Shown one piece after another: positions 1 to 10,489 of a stretch of 64,000 bases of DNA; within the stretch, counting starts at the first letter, position 1, and the number at the start of each line of letters is the position of its first letter. The notes beneath the pieces were generated by a model. It searched no databases. It had not been told where the DNA came from and worked only from the letters and a program-made list of their open reading frames with translations. The stretch comes from Eucalyptus grandis (Eukaryota; Streptophyta; Magnoliopsida; Myrtales; Myrtaceae). Location of the stretch: the NCBI RefSeq assembly GCF_016545825.1, contig NC_052619.1:26327803-26391802 (forward strand), read 5' to 3'. Position numbers and translations under genes: made by a program.

Positions 1-721
1 CGTCTGCTACGTGCTTTGACAGATTTGCATTACGAAGGGTCAGTTTGGGCTAGAGGTATCAACTTGAGATTTTTGTGAGGTAGAAATTAGTCTAACGTAA
101 GTATATCATAGGGGACTAGTTTAGGATCTTTGAAGGATTTAACCCTCTCTGTCAATCAGAGGATAAACCTGCTATTTCCTTATAAGCTCTAGCAAAGAAT
201 TTCATTGATGTGTATAGTTATTTTGTTATAATCTTCTACACATGTTTTATCCCTCTTCGAAAAGTCTTGTCAATATCAACATTTATAATATTAAATATAG
301 TCTTATCCATGCGATGCACATGCATCTTACTAGTTTTCTGTATAAGTCAATATCATTATCTTATCGGTAAGGTACGTAATGAAATGGTCTGTAATTTAAA
401 CTATGTAGTAACTTAAAAGTATTGGTTACTTACCAAAGCATTACTATTAAATAAGTTTTCAATCAAATTTTTGTTAGCAACAGAATTTGACAATGAATAA
501 TGTCTTTCAACTTTTACCAGCACGGAACGGTGTTCCAATTTTACACAATGGGATAACAAAATCGTCCTCATGTAATTTGTTTAGGAAAACTATAAGAACC
601 ATTTATTTGCCTCTGGACAAATAGAAATAATTACTTATTCATAATTTTGAATTAAATACTTATCTCAGATTTTTTTTTTCATTCGGAATGTCTACCCAAG
701 TTGGTTTCTTTGTTCTTGCAG
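1..721 (+). other. Probable intron upstream of the locus 1 LRR exon
   Basis: No coding segment is visible here. The stretch is AT-rich and ends in a pyrimidine-rich tract and an AG at 720-721, directly before the LRR exon of TNL locus 1. By comparison with locus 3, whose LRR exon is preceded by a 2.6-kb intron, the window probably opens inside the corresponding intron. The TIR and NB-ARC exons of locus 1 would then lie upstream of the window. That is inference from exon order. Confidence 0.5.
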
Positions 722-1597
722 GACTTCATAAAACTAAAGTTCATTAACTTCAGTGAATGCCAATCACTGGTTTGTATGCCGGACCTCAATTGTACTCCAA
801 ATCTTGAGATATTGGATCTTTATAAGTGTAAAAACTTGGAGCATGCCCACGAATCGGTTTCATATCACAACAAGTTACAGTTTTGAATTTAGGTGAGTGC
901 TCAAAACTCCATCATCTCCCTGATGTGCTCCATTCCAAGAATCTTCAACTTTCAATCTTAATGGTTGCTCAAAGTTGCAAAGACTCCCTGATTTTTCGGA
1001 TAAAATGAAAGGCTTGCAAGGACTTACTTTACAAGGGACTTCGATTGAGGGACTTCCTGCATCCATAGAAAATCTTATCTCTTTGGGGAAATGAATTTAT
1101 CTGACTGCAAGAAATTGACAGTCCTTCCGTCTAGCATTTACAGATTGCCAAAACTTGAATTCCTGAGGCTTCATGGCTGCTCAAAACTAGTCAAGTTTCC
1201 AAAGAGGGAGGGGGATTCGAGTGATCCCCATATGAAAATGGGATTTCCTAAGTTGAGGTTGCTAAGACTTGACCAATGCAATTTATCAGAAGTAGAATTT
1301 CTGGAGAATCCTTCCTGTTTTCCCTCCTTAAATTATTTGTTTTTGGAAGGAAACAATTTGAATAACCTTCCTACATGCAAGCAACAATATAAGTTGCCCC
1401 ATTTACCTGTTTCGTATTGTCAAAGAATACAAGAGATCCTCGATATTCCAGGGCAATTTCAACGTCAATGGGCACTTGGCTGCGAATCTCTGAGTGAAAA
1501 GCCCTCATACCTACGCGACTCTGACCATATTGACTTTTTTTCAAGTCATGGACGGCTCCGTCGAGAGTTTTGGTATTCTAGTTTTTTGAATTATAAG
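722..1597 (+). pseudogene. TNL locus 1: LRR exon, frameshifted
   Basis: This is the leucine-rich-repeat exon of a TNL receptor, the part that faces the effector or the receptor's own NB-ARC. It starts after an AG acceptor (720-721), in the same phase as the locus 3 LRR exon, and opens with DFIKLKFINFSEC (locus 3: DFRMLKDINFSQC). LRR patterns are clear: PNLEILDLYKCKNL, LPASIENLISL, LPSSIYRLPKLEFLRLHGCSKL. The first frame stops at 884-886. The homologous reading continues only by changing frame near 884, near 965 and again near 1,090. The last part (1,091-1,597) is open and ends at a GT donor (1,598) in phase 0. At least three compensating indels make a normal product unlikely. Confidence 0.8.
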
Positions 1598-2036
1598 GTT
1601 AGACTCTCCCTCTCTCTTTGATTGTTATGAGACTGCATACATGTTGGCTGCACTGTGTTTTGCATACTGTGAAAGGCCGAAAATCTGGGCTAATTAATAA
1701 AAAGCAAACATTTTGAAAGTGATTCTGCATGTAAATGTAGTGGAGGTGGCTATAAGGCAATGCAAATGATATTCTCTCTATCTATAAATCTCTAGCTGCC
1801 TATGTCATTACAAGGAACGCCCAATGAAGAACTTCAACAATATATGTTCATCTAATTACAAAATCTTAAACAATACATATCCTGTGTCCACCAATTAAGT
1901 ACAAAAAATCTTTGTAATACTATTGCTAACTATGGCTAAACTATAAGACCGCCCACTTAACTCATTGAAACTCCTATTTTTAGGTGCCAATTTCGAAAAA
2001 AAAAAAAAAACTATCTAACAGTGTGCATTATGACAG

Positions 2037-2651
2037 ATGTTTTATCATTCATATGGTCACCAAGAACTTTTTATGCCTGGAGGAGAGATGCCAGAATGGT
2101 TGCTCCCTAATAATGAGGGTCAAATTTCTTTCATGGCTTCAAAGGACATATTTGAAAAATTCTTAGGATTAGCTTTTTGTGTTGTAGCCCGAGCAAAATG
2201 TGGACAAAAGGATGGCCGCGTAAGTATTTGGCCAGCCATTAATGGTCAACGTAGTTGGGGTATGGGAAGGACTTTCCAACATGATTTCAATCATGTGTGG
2301 CTTAAGTGTTACGAACCAAGGCTACTATGGGACCAAGTCTCGTTTGGTCCAAATGGCTGGAATTGTTTCATAGCAACCATTAGAACATGCGATAATGTAA
2401 TTGTGAAAAAATGTGGATTCCGATTAATATGCAAGCCATCAGAAAATGATTTGGAGATTTTTCTTCAACATAATCGGTCTCTGGATCCAGCTTTACTGTA
2501 CGAGGTTCGACATGAAGATAATCAGATGAGCACAGTGGAAGAAAGTTCAAGTGAAATAGAAGATTTACTAGATAATAAAACAAGTAGAGAGGAAAATAAT
2601 TCAAGTGAATTAATACTCGAAGGATCCAACGTGCCTGACTTCCCAATCCAG
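2037..2651 (+). CDS. TNL locus 1: first C-JID (post-LRR) exon
   Basis: This exon encodes a C-JID domain, the C-terminal jelly-roll/Ig-like domain that in known TNLs follows the LRR and helps bind effector ligands. It lies between an AG acceptor (2035-2036) and a GT donor (2652-2653), is 615 nt long (205 codons) and is open throughout. Family hallmarks appear in order: GGEMPEWL, ISFMASKDIFEKFLGLAFCVV, a central HVWLKCYEP, and KKCGFRLICK near residue 125. An acidic, serine-rich tail follows (SSSEIEDLL). The donor runs into a CT tract (gtctctctctcc), as at the LRR exon of locus 3. It is followed by a second C-JID exon, which is not the usual arrangement. A splice into the next exon keeps phase 0. 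Confidence 0.8.
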
Positions 2652-2984
2652 GTCTCTCTCTCCCCTCTCTCCTCTCTCCCACCAACCCTCCCCCCCCCCT
2701 TCCCCCCGAGGGCTGCTCTCTTTGTGCATGGTTGCGTCTGTGTGTGGGTGAGAGAAACACAAAGTCTATGTTTAGTGCTTTGTGTGTTTTTATAATGCAA
2801 AAACTGAAAAATGCTAGATAACGTAAGCACCCTATATGTAAGATAACGTAAGCAAGGATCAATGCATCTAATTATTATAGAACACTAGCTTAGGTTGAGT
2901 TACAAGGAGTATCCTCAAATCAAGCTTTTCTACCCAAACTTAATTATAAACTTGGGTTCTTCTAACTATTTACTCATTTAACAG
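2652..2984 (+). other. Intron between tandem C-JID exons, with CT/C-rich tract
   Basis: Starts with a weak donor embedded in a CT/C-rich low-complexity tract (2,652-2,708) and ends with an AG at 2983-2984. The tract also contains GT-rich sequence. No coding similarity is seen. An 18-nt motif around taagataacgtaagca is nearly repeated at 2,817-2,855. Confidence 0.6.
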
Positions 2985-3533
2985 AACTATCGTTTTTCCT
3001 ATTATCGTGATTTCCAAAATGTTGTCCCTAGAGGAGAGATGCTAGAGGAGTTTGTGCCTGTTGAAGATGGTACTATATCGTTCATGGCTTCACAAGACTT
3101 GTATGACAAGTTCCTGGGATTGGCTCTATGTGTTGTTTTCAGTGTAGAAGATGGAAAAAAGGAAATATCTTTCGACATTGTCCCACATGTTAATGGCGAA
3201 AGGCGGAATGTGCTATCGGGAACTCTTGGTTCATTTGATTCGGATCATATGTGGATTCGATATCTCATACCAAGTATGTTGTGGGGATTGTTGGAGGGAG
3301 GAGTTGATTTTGATCAATTTGAGGAGAGTTATCTACGATTTAGCCTTAGAATTGGAGTATCGGGTGGAACCGTGAAAAAGTTGGGCTATCTGCTAAGGTT
3401 CAGACAACTAGAGGATGATTTGAAGGTTGTGCTTGAAGACACTCAATTTGTGGATCCAGCTGCACTCTGTGAGGATCTTGATAGATCAAGAGATTTAATG
3501 GAATTCTTTAAGAAATGTCACCTTCCTATATAG
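2985..3533 (+). CDS. TNL locus 1: second C-JID exon, terminal
   Basis: A second complete C-JID exon follows the first. From acceptor AG (2983-2984) to a TAG stop it is 549 nt, exactly the length of the terminal C-JID exon of locus 3. The conserved GEM motif also lies at the same offset (54 nt into the exon). Visible hallmarks are RGEMLEEFVP, ISFMASQDLYDKFLGLALCVVF, DHMWIRYLIPS and KKLGYLLRFRQLEDDLKVV. GEMPGW has become GEMLEE and the usual CGFRLIC has become LGYLLRF, so it is more diverged than the first copy, yet it has no internal stop or frameshift. It probably ends a polyprotein-like receptor tail if the locus is transcribed. Confidence 0.8.
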   Translation, partial: NYRFSYYRDFQNVVPRGEMLEEFVPVEDGTISFMASQDLYDKFLGLALCVVFSVEDGKKEISFDIVPHVNGERRNVLSGTLGSFDSDHMWIRYLIPSMLWGLLEGGVDFDQFEESYLRFSLRIGVSGGTVKKLGYLLRFRQLEDDLKVVLEDTQFVDPAALCEDLDRSRDLMEFFKKCHLPI

Positions 3534-3857
3534 AACCTGGAATGGACAGAAAGTGAATCGGAATCCATTGAAAGTGAAGAAGAATGAATGGGAACAGGCA
3601 AGTGTAGTAGTGTTGGCTTGCAGTTCTTAAGAAAGCAATCATTAAGCTAGCAAAACATATTAGGGGCAGCATATGTTTCCTTTTACCCTGGGACATGTAT
3701 GGGGAAATCCTATTATTAGAATTGTGTTGAAGTAACATATGGCTTTCAATTCAGTCTCTCGTGAGATTAAAAGATCTGTGAATGGAGAGAGGATGACTTG
3801 ACACACAAGACGCTTGATTCATAAGAAAAGCATCATTTCTGGCTCAGGTATCTCGAC

Positions 3858-4010
3858 ATGGGGTGGGAGGTAAGTGAGGTTTTGCAAAAAGATTCCAGTT
3901 ATTTTCACGTTAGCCTCAGACCATCCCATAGAATTGTGAAGAATTGGGGAATCCGTCTGATATGCAAGCAACAAGAGAGTGATTTGAGGGTTGTGATCTC
4001 ACAGAATTAG
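3858..4010 (+). pseudogene. Third C-JID copy at locus 1, 3' fragment
   Basis: An open stretch of 50 codons matches only the last third of a C-JID domain: MGWEVSEVLQKDSSYFHVSL, then a GIRLICKQQESDLRVV block equivalent to CGFRLICQQQEDDLRI in locus 3, then a TAG stop. Sequence upstream (3,540-3,850) no longer reads as the front of the domain. It sits 325 bp beyond the stop of the second C-JID exon in the same orientation, so it looks like a further tandem exon copy in decay. Confidence 0.65.
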
Positions 4011-5299
4011 CCAATAGAACCAGCTTTAGTCCATGACGGCAGTCTTGGATCAAGAGGTTCAAAGGATATTGCTCTTCACTGGGAACATGGTCTAAGCAAA
4101 TGGATCTAGAGGGAGGTGGTGAGACTAGTACAAAGGAGAGCATGATGCATGAAGAAAGCAAAATAGAGGAGGTAACAGAGGAAGGGCAATCATGAAAGCT
4201 TCTTATTAAATGAAGAATCAAGAAAGGAGCTAGATGGAGGCACACGATATAAATAGTCGGATAATATTCTTTCTCTGAAAATAGAGTGAATAGCAAAAAT
4301 GAAGAAAGAGAGTAGAAACTCGGATCAGTGCTTTCTTCTTGTCTTCACTGTCTGATTCACATGAACGCCGTAGGGTCCAAGTCGTTGCGCATCCATTGAG
4401 GATACATAGGAATGCATGGTTAATCTAAAATAGACGCAAGGGAAGATCATTTTGTTGGGTAGTTTGATCACGACTTCTGAGGGATGGCAACTACTTCCTT
4501 CTAATTGTCATGGGGTGTTCCACGTAAGCACTTTATTTTGCTGGAACTGTAATGGTAAGTATTTGCTTTATGCCTTCTTCATTTGATTTAAAAGTGAAAG
4601 TGACGTTCCAAACTTTTTTTTCCCTTTTTTTTTTGGGTGATTTTATGAGTATATTTACTAAACTCAAGTTGGGAACCGAATTTCCTTTGTGATATCTCAA
4701 TCATAAGACACTCTTACGGCAATGAATTACTACTGCAGTTCTCAAAGAGCAAATTCATTGCAAAGTGTTTATTTTTCATGTTTCCTTGTCAATTTGAATC
4801 GTAATTTCATTGATAAATGTCATATTCTACTCAACATGATTACTTACATATCATTTACTGATTTTATAATGTGTTTTGACGAGTCTAGTTGCGATCCCTT
4901 ATAAGTGTTTGTGAAGATAGAAAAACAAACACTCACAGCCGTGTCATACACCAATCTCTTTAGTGATTGATGATTGATAGAGTCCCGTGGACTGCTTTGT
5001 TCAATCCAAAATGAGAAATGATTAAGTGACAATTTTTAATCTACTATAAAAATGACAATTTGTTCTTAACCACAAAATACCAAAGCCCGTCTGAACTTTA
5101 ATGTTTTCATTAGGCGCCACGCCTGGACCTGTCTTATGCTCAGAGGAGCATGTGAGATTTTAGTTAATGTGGCTTTAGTTTTCAATGAAGATTGGACAAT
5201 CTTTCATTTAATCGCTCGAGCGTTTGCTTCTCTTGCCATTTTAGATTATTAAAGTGCTATAGATTTATTAGCTGAATTGCAATTTTAAGTGGACTCGAT
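4011..5299. other. Non-coding stretch downstream of locus 1
   Basis: AT-rich sequence with many stops in all frames. I see no domain-like reading, no splice-framed exon and no clear repeat boundary. It may include the locus 1 3' untranslated region. Short poly-T runs lie near 4,615-4,640. Confidence 0.5.
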
Positions 5300-5496
5300 T
5301 TGATTTTGAACGATTTGATTGGGTCCGGAAGTCAGCTTTTCCATTGGCATGATCGAGTTATTAATGATAACATGCGTCCGTGGCTATTGCAGGATCAGTT
5401 GGGAGATGTTCTGCATTGGATTCGGCAGGTAGTGGTGCTTGTGTGTGGATTGTTGTGGGGTGCAATGCCTTTGGTTGGAGGCATATGGATTGTTCT
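5300..5496 (+). CDS. RAB5-interacting-like (RAB5IF family) exon fragment
   Basis: The reading contains MRPWLLQDQLGDVLHWIRQ followed by a hydrophobic segment VVVLVCGLLWGAMPLVGGIW. This matches what I recall of the conserved core of the small two-membrane-span Rab5-interacting family (animal RAB5IF: a D-E-x-x-D-V-x-Y-W-x-R-Q core, then a membrane helix). A consensus donor (GTGAGT at 5,497) directly follows the helix, and an AG at 5391-5392 could be an acceptor, so this may be a single exon. I could not find a preceding or following exon nearby. It is therefore either a captured gene fragment inside the TNL cluster or part of a gene with long introns. The family call is from memory of the motif. 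Confidence 0.45.
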
Positions 5497-5499
5497 GTG

Positions 5500-6239
5500 A
5501 GTTGATTGCTTTTCGCGTTCATGCACCTTTTTAACCTTCCCCTGTTTCTGTGCTAGGAAAGCTTGAAACTCTTGTAGAGGACTAGGCATCCCCAAGGATA
5601 AAAGAATGAAGGAAATCGTCCTTGAATTTGGATGATGGCTTGGTCGTGGAGTGAGAGTTTAGAGCTGCCAAAGCCGTTGACATCTGCGTGAACGAGATTA
5701 TTCCCTACCACCAGTGCTTGTCCCTTCTCTCTTTCGTCCAAAGGAACCCCAACTCTGTGACGTCCTCCAGGTGTTTGTGAATTTTCCCAACTGTATCCAT
5801 TGTGTAGTTCGCGGATTTAAATGTTTTGACTACTAGTCTTGTGAAATTATATTCTCTTTTCTTTTAGTTATTTTTCTATTATGTTGATGCCCTGGTCAAT
5901 CTAGATGGATGACTTTATTCCATTTTCACTACTTGCAGACTTGTCCTGGATGAGAATTGTTCCCATTGTGTTTGGGACGCAAGTCTAGTAAGGACTTAAG
6001 TTCTTCACAGGTTTAAAATTACCAAGTATGGATGGAAAGTTGAAGTTCACTCTTAAAAAATACTTAAGTGAAAGAATCTAATCGAGCCTAACAAATCGCA
6101 AGAGAGGCACGCAGCATGGGGGAAGTTTCCATTTGTATTTGGAAATTTGTCAAGTTCCTGTGATGTACCATTTGAGAAGGTAATCTTGTTCGTTTTGATT
6201 TTTTTTCCCTCACTGCGCATTGCTAGAAACTTCCACCCC
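5500..6239. other. No gene recognised
   Basis: A mixed-composition stretch between the RAB5IF-like exon and the duplicated C-JID block. Only short open frames occur, none with recognisable motifs. No downstream exon of the preceding fragment was found. Confidence 0.4.
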
Positions 6240-8290
6240 ATGCATAAGCGGGTGTGATTATGATTTTATGGATTTGCTATAGTGGGATGTTCGTGAGTGG
6301 GTCACTACATGGATACTATACTTCTTGAAAGAGAGATGCTATGTTGATTTATCCAAAGCCAAGAGTGTTCTGTCTCTTTCTGGGTACCCTAATAGTTGCA
6401 TGCAGATATCCTTGAATTGGCTTTTTGTGTTGCTTTTGAATTGGAGGAGGGAATTGAGGCTATCGTTTCATTTGAGTTTTGAGTATGGTGAACTATATTT
6501 GAAGTAACTACAATACAAGCACTTTCTCTTCATTACAGTTTGATCCCTTGTGGTTTAACTATTTTCCACACTGTTCATTTGATGAACCGGATGAGATGCT
6601 AGAGACAGAGTGAAGTCTCTTCCAGGTTTCATTTGAAGTATCAAAGCAACAATGAGAAAGTGTTTGGGTTTCGCCTTATATGCAAGCAAATAGAGGATGG
6701 TCTAAGGGTTCTATGCCAACATGAATTGCCCCTTAAGAAGTGCCTCAAGCCTCTAAAGATACTCTTAGTAATCAGAGACATTCTTGAATCATGGCACAAA
6801 TGTCCACCTCTAGATTGCGGCCAAGTTTGAATATTAGACATAATGCTTACTGTAATTTGTTGCATTTGCTAAATGTTTCCTTGCACAATTTCAACAATCT
6901 CTGCACTTGTGCCGTTTCTTGGTGGGAGTGACCCTTTTGTCCATCTTCTATTGAATTTCTAATGGAATTCTCCTATGTGACGACCACAATGGCTGTCACA
7001 TCAAGCAACTTCATCTGGGTTTGTCGCGAAAGATGGATGGATGGGACATTTGTTGATTTGGCTGGTGCTAATGCTAAATTTGGAAATTTAATTGTGAGGG
7101 ATTACTTTGCAAATGTCCAAAAGTATACATAAACCATGTATGTTATTTAGCAGTCACGAATTTGAAACTTTTTGCAGCTGAATTTAGGTTTAGGCAGTTG
7201 GGAATTATTCAAATGCTCATATATAAAGGGATATTAAAAAAAGTTATGTAGGTCTTGTTTTTTGGCCTCATTGGAAGTACTGTTTGAGTCACTATGATCT
7301 TGTGCTTTAGAACTTGCTTCATTTTTATTGCTTTTTGCACTTCACTCTTGGGGATCCTATAATTTCCTCTAGATTGCTTATTGCGTCACAAAACAAAGTA
7401 TCAATGTCAAAACACAAGCAGACTGAACATTCTAGCTCTTTCCTCTCACTTTCTTATGTGTCTATCATCTCTTTCAGTTTCCCCATATTATGCTAGTCAA
7501 AGTGCTTATAATGCAAGATCATAGGAGTAATCCAATTTGATGTGCAGGTGAGCTTTTCCAAGTTTGTCAAATGTATCCTTGAGTATTTTTTTTAACCAAA
7601 TTAATGCAGCACGCTTTAATTTTACTCTTTTGCAAAGCTTTTGGATGTTCTGTCTTCATGGAAGTTTAAGCAAATATGAGCTTGACAAGTTCCATATATT
7701 TTATCCCAGAATTATCAATTGTGTGAAATCTCTCTTCTTTTCTATAAATTCATGATGTGTATAGCTTCGAACACGCTATGTCAATTGAAGTACCTTTCTA
7801 TTATTTCAAAATGGTATTCCATGGTGCATCCAAATCAGTGCCCTTCTATTTGCCGTTCTCGTCTTGTTTCTGTTTTCGAGACAAGAGTGTGGGATTACTT
7901 GTGCAAGAGGATATTCTATGAAGGATAGGAAGAAAGAGCTTGAAAGTAAAAAAGGCATCTATAACAAAGTTGATTCCTTCAATTGCATTTGCAAGTTTCA
8001 TTCGTGGGTAGAAGACACCCATCAAGAAGTTCGAGCATCTTGCATATTTATTCTAATTTGTCTAATTATCTTAGTTGGCATGCCATCCTAGTGTTGGCAC
8101 GTGCAACTTAAATTGAGAAAGGTTAAGGGCTATGACCGGCAAAAAGGGTGCATTCTCAGGTTCTCGAAGTAAATGTGTTTTGTAGGAAGTGGTTGGTTGA
8201 GCCTGTGCAGGGTCTGTTTCTCTATCTCTGGATGAGTAGTTAATGGGGGGCGTGCTCAAATCTGTATTTGCTTGGTTCTACATTTGCAAC
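6240..8290 (+). repeat. Segmental duplication, copy 1 (pairs with about 20,250-22,280)
   Basis: About 2 kb is collinear with the tail of TNL locus 2. Matching anchors include the stretch around 6,300-6,400 (ctacatggatactata, then ctgtctctttctgggtac) against 20,310-20,400, the block around 7,260-7,400 against 21,240-21,350, and 8,060-8,160 against 22,100-22,190. The copies differ by many substitutions and small indels, so the duplication is old. The homology resumes at 9,190-9,530 against 22,365-22,690 after an interruption in copy 1. Confidence 0.8.
6290..6830 (+). pseudogene. Decayed C-JID exon (fourth copy)
   Basis: Pieces of a C-JID domain appear in different frames. A LGFAFCVAFELEEG-like reading occurs near 6,415-6,460, a DPLWFNYFPHCSFDEPDEM segment near 6,540-6,597, and FGFRLICKQIEDGLRVLCQH near 6,660-6,723 (locus 3: CGFRLICQQQEDDLRI). 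Stops and at least two frame changes separate them. It is the paralogue of the decayed C-JID at the end of locus 2 (about 20,300-20,700), not a recent copy of the two open C-JID exons upstream. Confidence 0.65.
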
Positions 8291-8429
8291 AAATGTTGCT
8301 ACTTCATTTCACTCTTAATAATTACGTCTTCTTGTTTCCCAAATAAAGGTAAATGTTTGATTACCTGATTTTCGCCAGAAAAAGATAATTTGTGCAGAAT
8401 ACATCCCTAATTCAGTTAAGCGTGAGCCT

Positions 8430-8880
8430 GCCATCAGCAAAATTCAAGAATTGCCGGATTCAATTAGGAGTCTGGTTTTTCTCATAATTCTGTTTATGAA
8501 TGACTGCAAGGAACTTTTAAGTTCTTCTTAGCAGCATTCACAGGTTGCGAGCTCTTAGGTATATTTATGCATATGGTTGCTCAAAGCTTTGTAAGTTTCT
8601 GCACCATAAGGAGAATGATTCAGTCGATTCGGATTGTGCTATCGGATTGCCGAATCTAATTCATCTGGATCTAAGCAATCACAGTATGTTAGAAGTGGAT
8701 TTTCTCATGGATGTTACCTATTTTTCCACCTTGTTCTCCTCGTCCCTAGCAGGTAATGCTATTACTACTTTGCCTGCAAGCATCAGTAATTTGACTAGTT
8801 GGATATTCTTGATTGGTCGAATTGTGAGCAGTTGCTGCAGAAGTTCCCCCACTTCTACGGTTATTGTAGAGATCAACTAA
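8430..8880 (+). pseudogene. TNL LRR exon fragment
   Basis: LRR-like readings occur in several frames: ELPDSIRSLVFLIILFMNDCKELL-type sequence near 8,440-8,520, then MRALRYIYAYGCSKLCKF (8,545 on), GLPNLIHLDLSNHSMLEVDFL, and LAGNAITTLPASISNLTSW. The order matches a TNL LRR exon (locus 1: LPKLEFLRLHGCSKL, then LRLLRLDQCNLSEVEFL, then LEGNNLNNLP). It ends in TAA without a splice-framed exon after it. It lies within the DNA that interrupts the segmental duplication. A second copy of part of it is at about 14,690-14,885. Confidence 0.65.
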
Positions 8881-9189
8881 ATTGTGTTGAAATTATGTTG
8901 AGGACCTGGTCGGTTCCATAACTGAGAGAACTATTTGGGAGACTTAATTGATTGGCATACACTTGTTTAAGTACGTATAAATAGAGCAATGATACGTATG
9001 CAGAAGGAGTAAGCCCGCTTCTCCGTCTGAATGACGTGGCCTGTCTTCAATTATACCATTGCCCTTATGTAACTCTCCAAGCAAACAAGACATAAGGACA
9101 TGGAATACATGGGCAAGAAAAAAGGAAGGGATAGAAGATGAGCAATATCAGGAGAGCTTGAGGAGACGACTTGTTCAAGATTAGCAGCC

Positions 9190-9530
9190 AGGAGACGACT
9201 TACCAACTGACAAACTGCCCCCTTCTCTCTAATTGCATTCCGTGTACTAGCAGAACTACACCTTCCATCAGGGCAGCAACAGTAGGATGAGGAAAAAATG
9301 TCTCACATAAAGCAGCCTGCACTAGCAGCAAATCATCAGATCTTGAATCCATGCTTCCCAAAAAACTGCTGACTAAAATCAAGAGATAGACCTGAACCAT
9401 AGACAATCCTTGTTAGGGAATCATCAAGCAAAGGGCCAGATGAAGCCAAGGTCAAACCATAAGAAAAAAGAACTCTCCACTACTCAATTTATAGGTCATT
9501 AGCTGCCTTGTCTTTTTAGGCGTCTTTGGA
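9190..9530. repeat. Segmental duplication copy 1, distal part (pairs with 22,365-22,690)
   Basis: Homology to the locus 2 tail resumes here: ctctctaattgcattcc, then cagaactacaccttccatcag, then aatcatcagatcttgaat are found in the same order at 22,385-22,515. No gene is recognisable in it. The open frames on the minus strand show no domain, and the two copies do not maintain a common frame. Confidence 0.75.
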
Positions 9531-9879
9531 AAATGAAAATCTCTCTAATAAGCGCCAATGTTTTGTCACGACTAAACTGACCAGCTAGTCCACCATTAGG
9601 AACTTCAACGACATGAACATTGCAGAATGCACAATTAATTGACCGCCCTTCAATATACAGAAGACCATCTAGATGGTGAAACCTTCCATATGAACTCTCA
9701 AGAGTCAACTCCCATTTTTTTCCCAAAACTTGGATCCTCTTCATACAAATTTATCACAACTTCAAATCCACTAACATTGATTTACATAGTAGAAGAGAGG
9801 AGCGCATATCAGCAGCGTAAAGTGTCCTCGACTGGATTTTAAGTGCCAAATTTATGTTTATGAAAGGAATGGAAAGGAC

Positions 9880-10230
9880 TGCAGAAATTCACTCCAAGTT
9901 GCAAGTGGGCGATTAAGCTTCTGTTGAGAGTTGTATCTGTTAAGTGGTTAATGATCAGAGTACAAAACAAACTCTTTTGTTAGCGAATGGTGCTGCTTGA
10001 GTGCACGGACTGTAGCATAAAACTCATCATAGGTCGAATACTTCAACTCGGCATCATTCAAATTTTCATTGATATGGACAAATGGACGACCTTCTTGATT
10101 GAGAACAACACCAATGCCAACATTGGACACATTGCAATAAACCTTGAAAACCAGATCAACGTTCGCTGGTGCTAACACAGGACCTTAAGTTAATTTCTTC
10201 TTTAAGGGTTCAAAACTCCCGAAACCTCTC
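9880..10230 (-). mobile_element. Ty3/gypsy RNase H relic
   Basis: On the minus strand the reading from 10,178 down to 9,948 matches the RNase H domain of Ty3/gypsy Pol: FKVYCNVSNVGIGVVLNQEG (normally CDAS, here CNVS), then a LNDAELKYSTYDEFYATVRALK block and EFVLYSDH. After a stop the typical continuation (YNSQQKLNRPLATWSEFLQSF-like) is legible to about 9,885. Upstream, a FEPLKEE-like trace reaches about 10,230. No reverse transcriptase, integrase or LTR is visible nearby, so this is an isolated fragment. The catalytic Asp of the CDAS motif appears replaced by Asn. Confidence 0.75.
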
Positions 10231-10489
10231 ATTTTAAGCATTCTGTAACTGTTGCAGCAATGGAACTGAAATACTTTCTAAATCTCATGAAAGCTTCGAA
10301 TCTCATGATGCAACTTCAATTCACAAGCTCCCCTACGAGAATGCTCATTAATTCAATCAAGTGTCACACGCATCCTCCCTCTTTTTGACATAGCATCAAA
10401 AAGGGCTTCAGGGGCAAATAAGTAGATCGAGTGCTTTCAACATTCTACATGCTCCAGCTCAAGTGTATACATAAGCTCACAAAAGCAAC

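Noticed and set aside
2380..2862. Minus-strand frames opposite the first locus 1 C-JID exon
   Set aside because: Shadow of the plus-strand exon and its CT-rich intron, with no motif.
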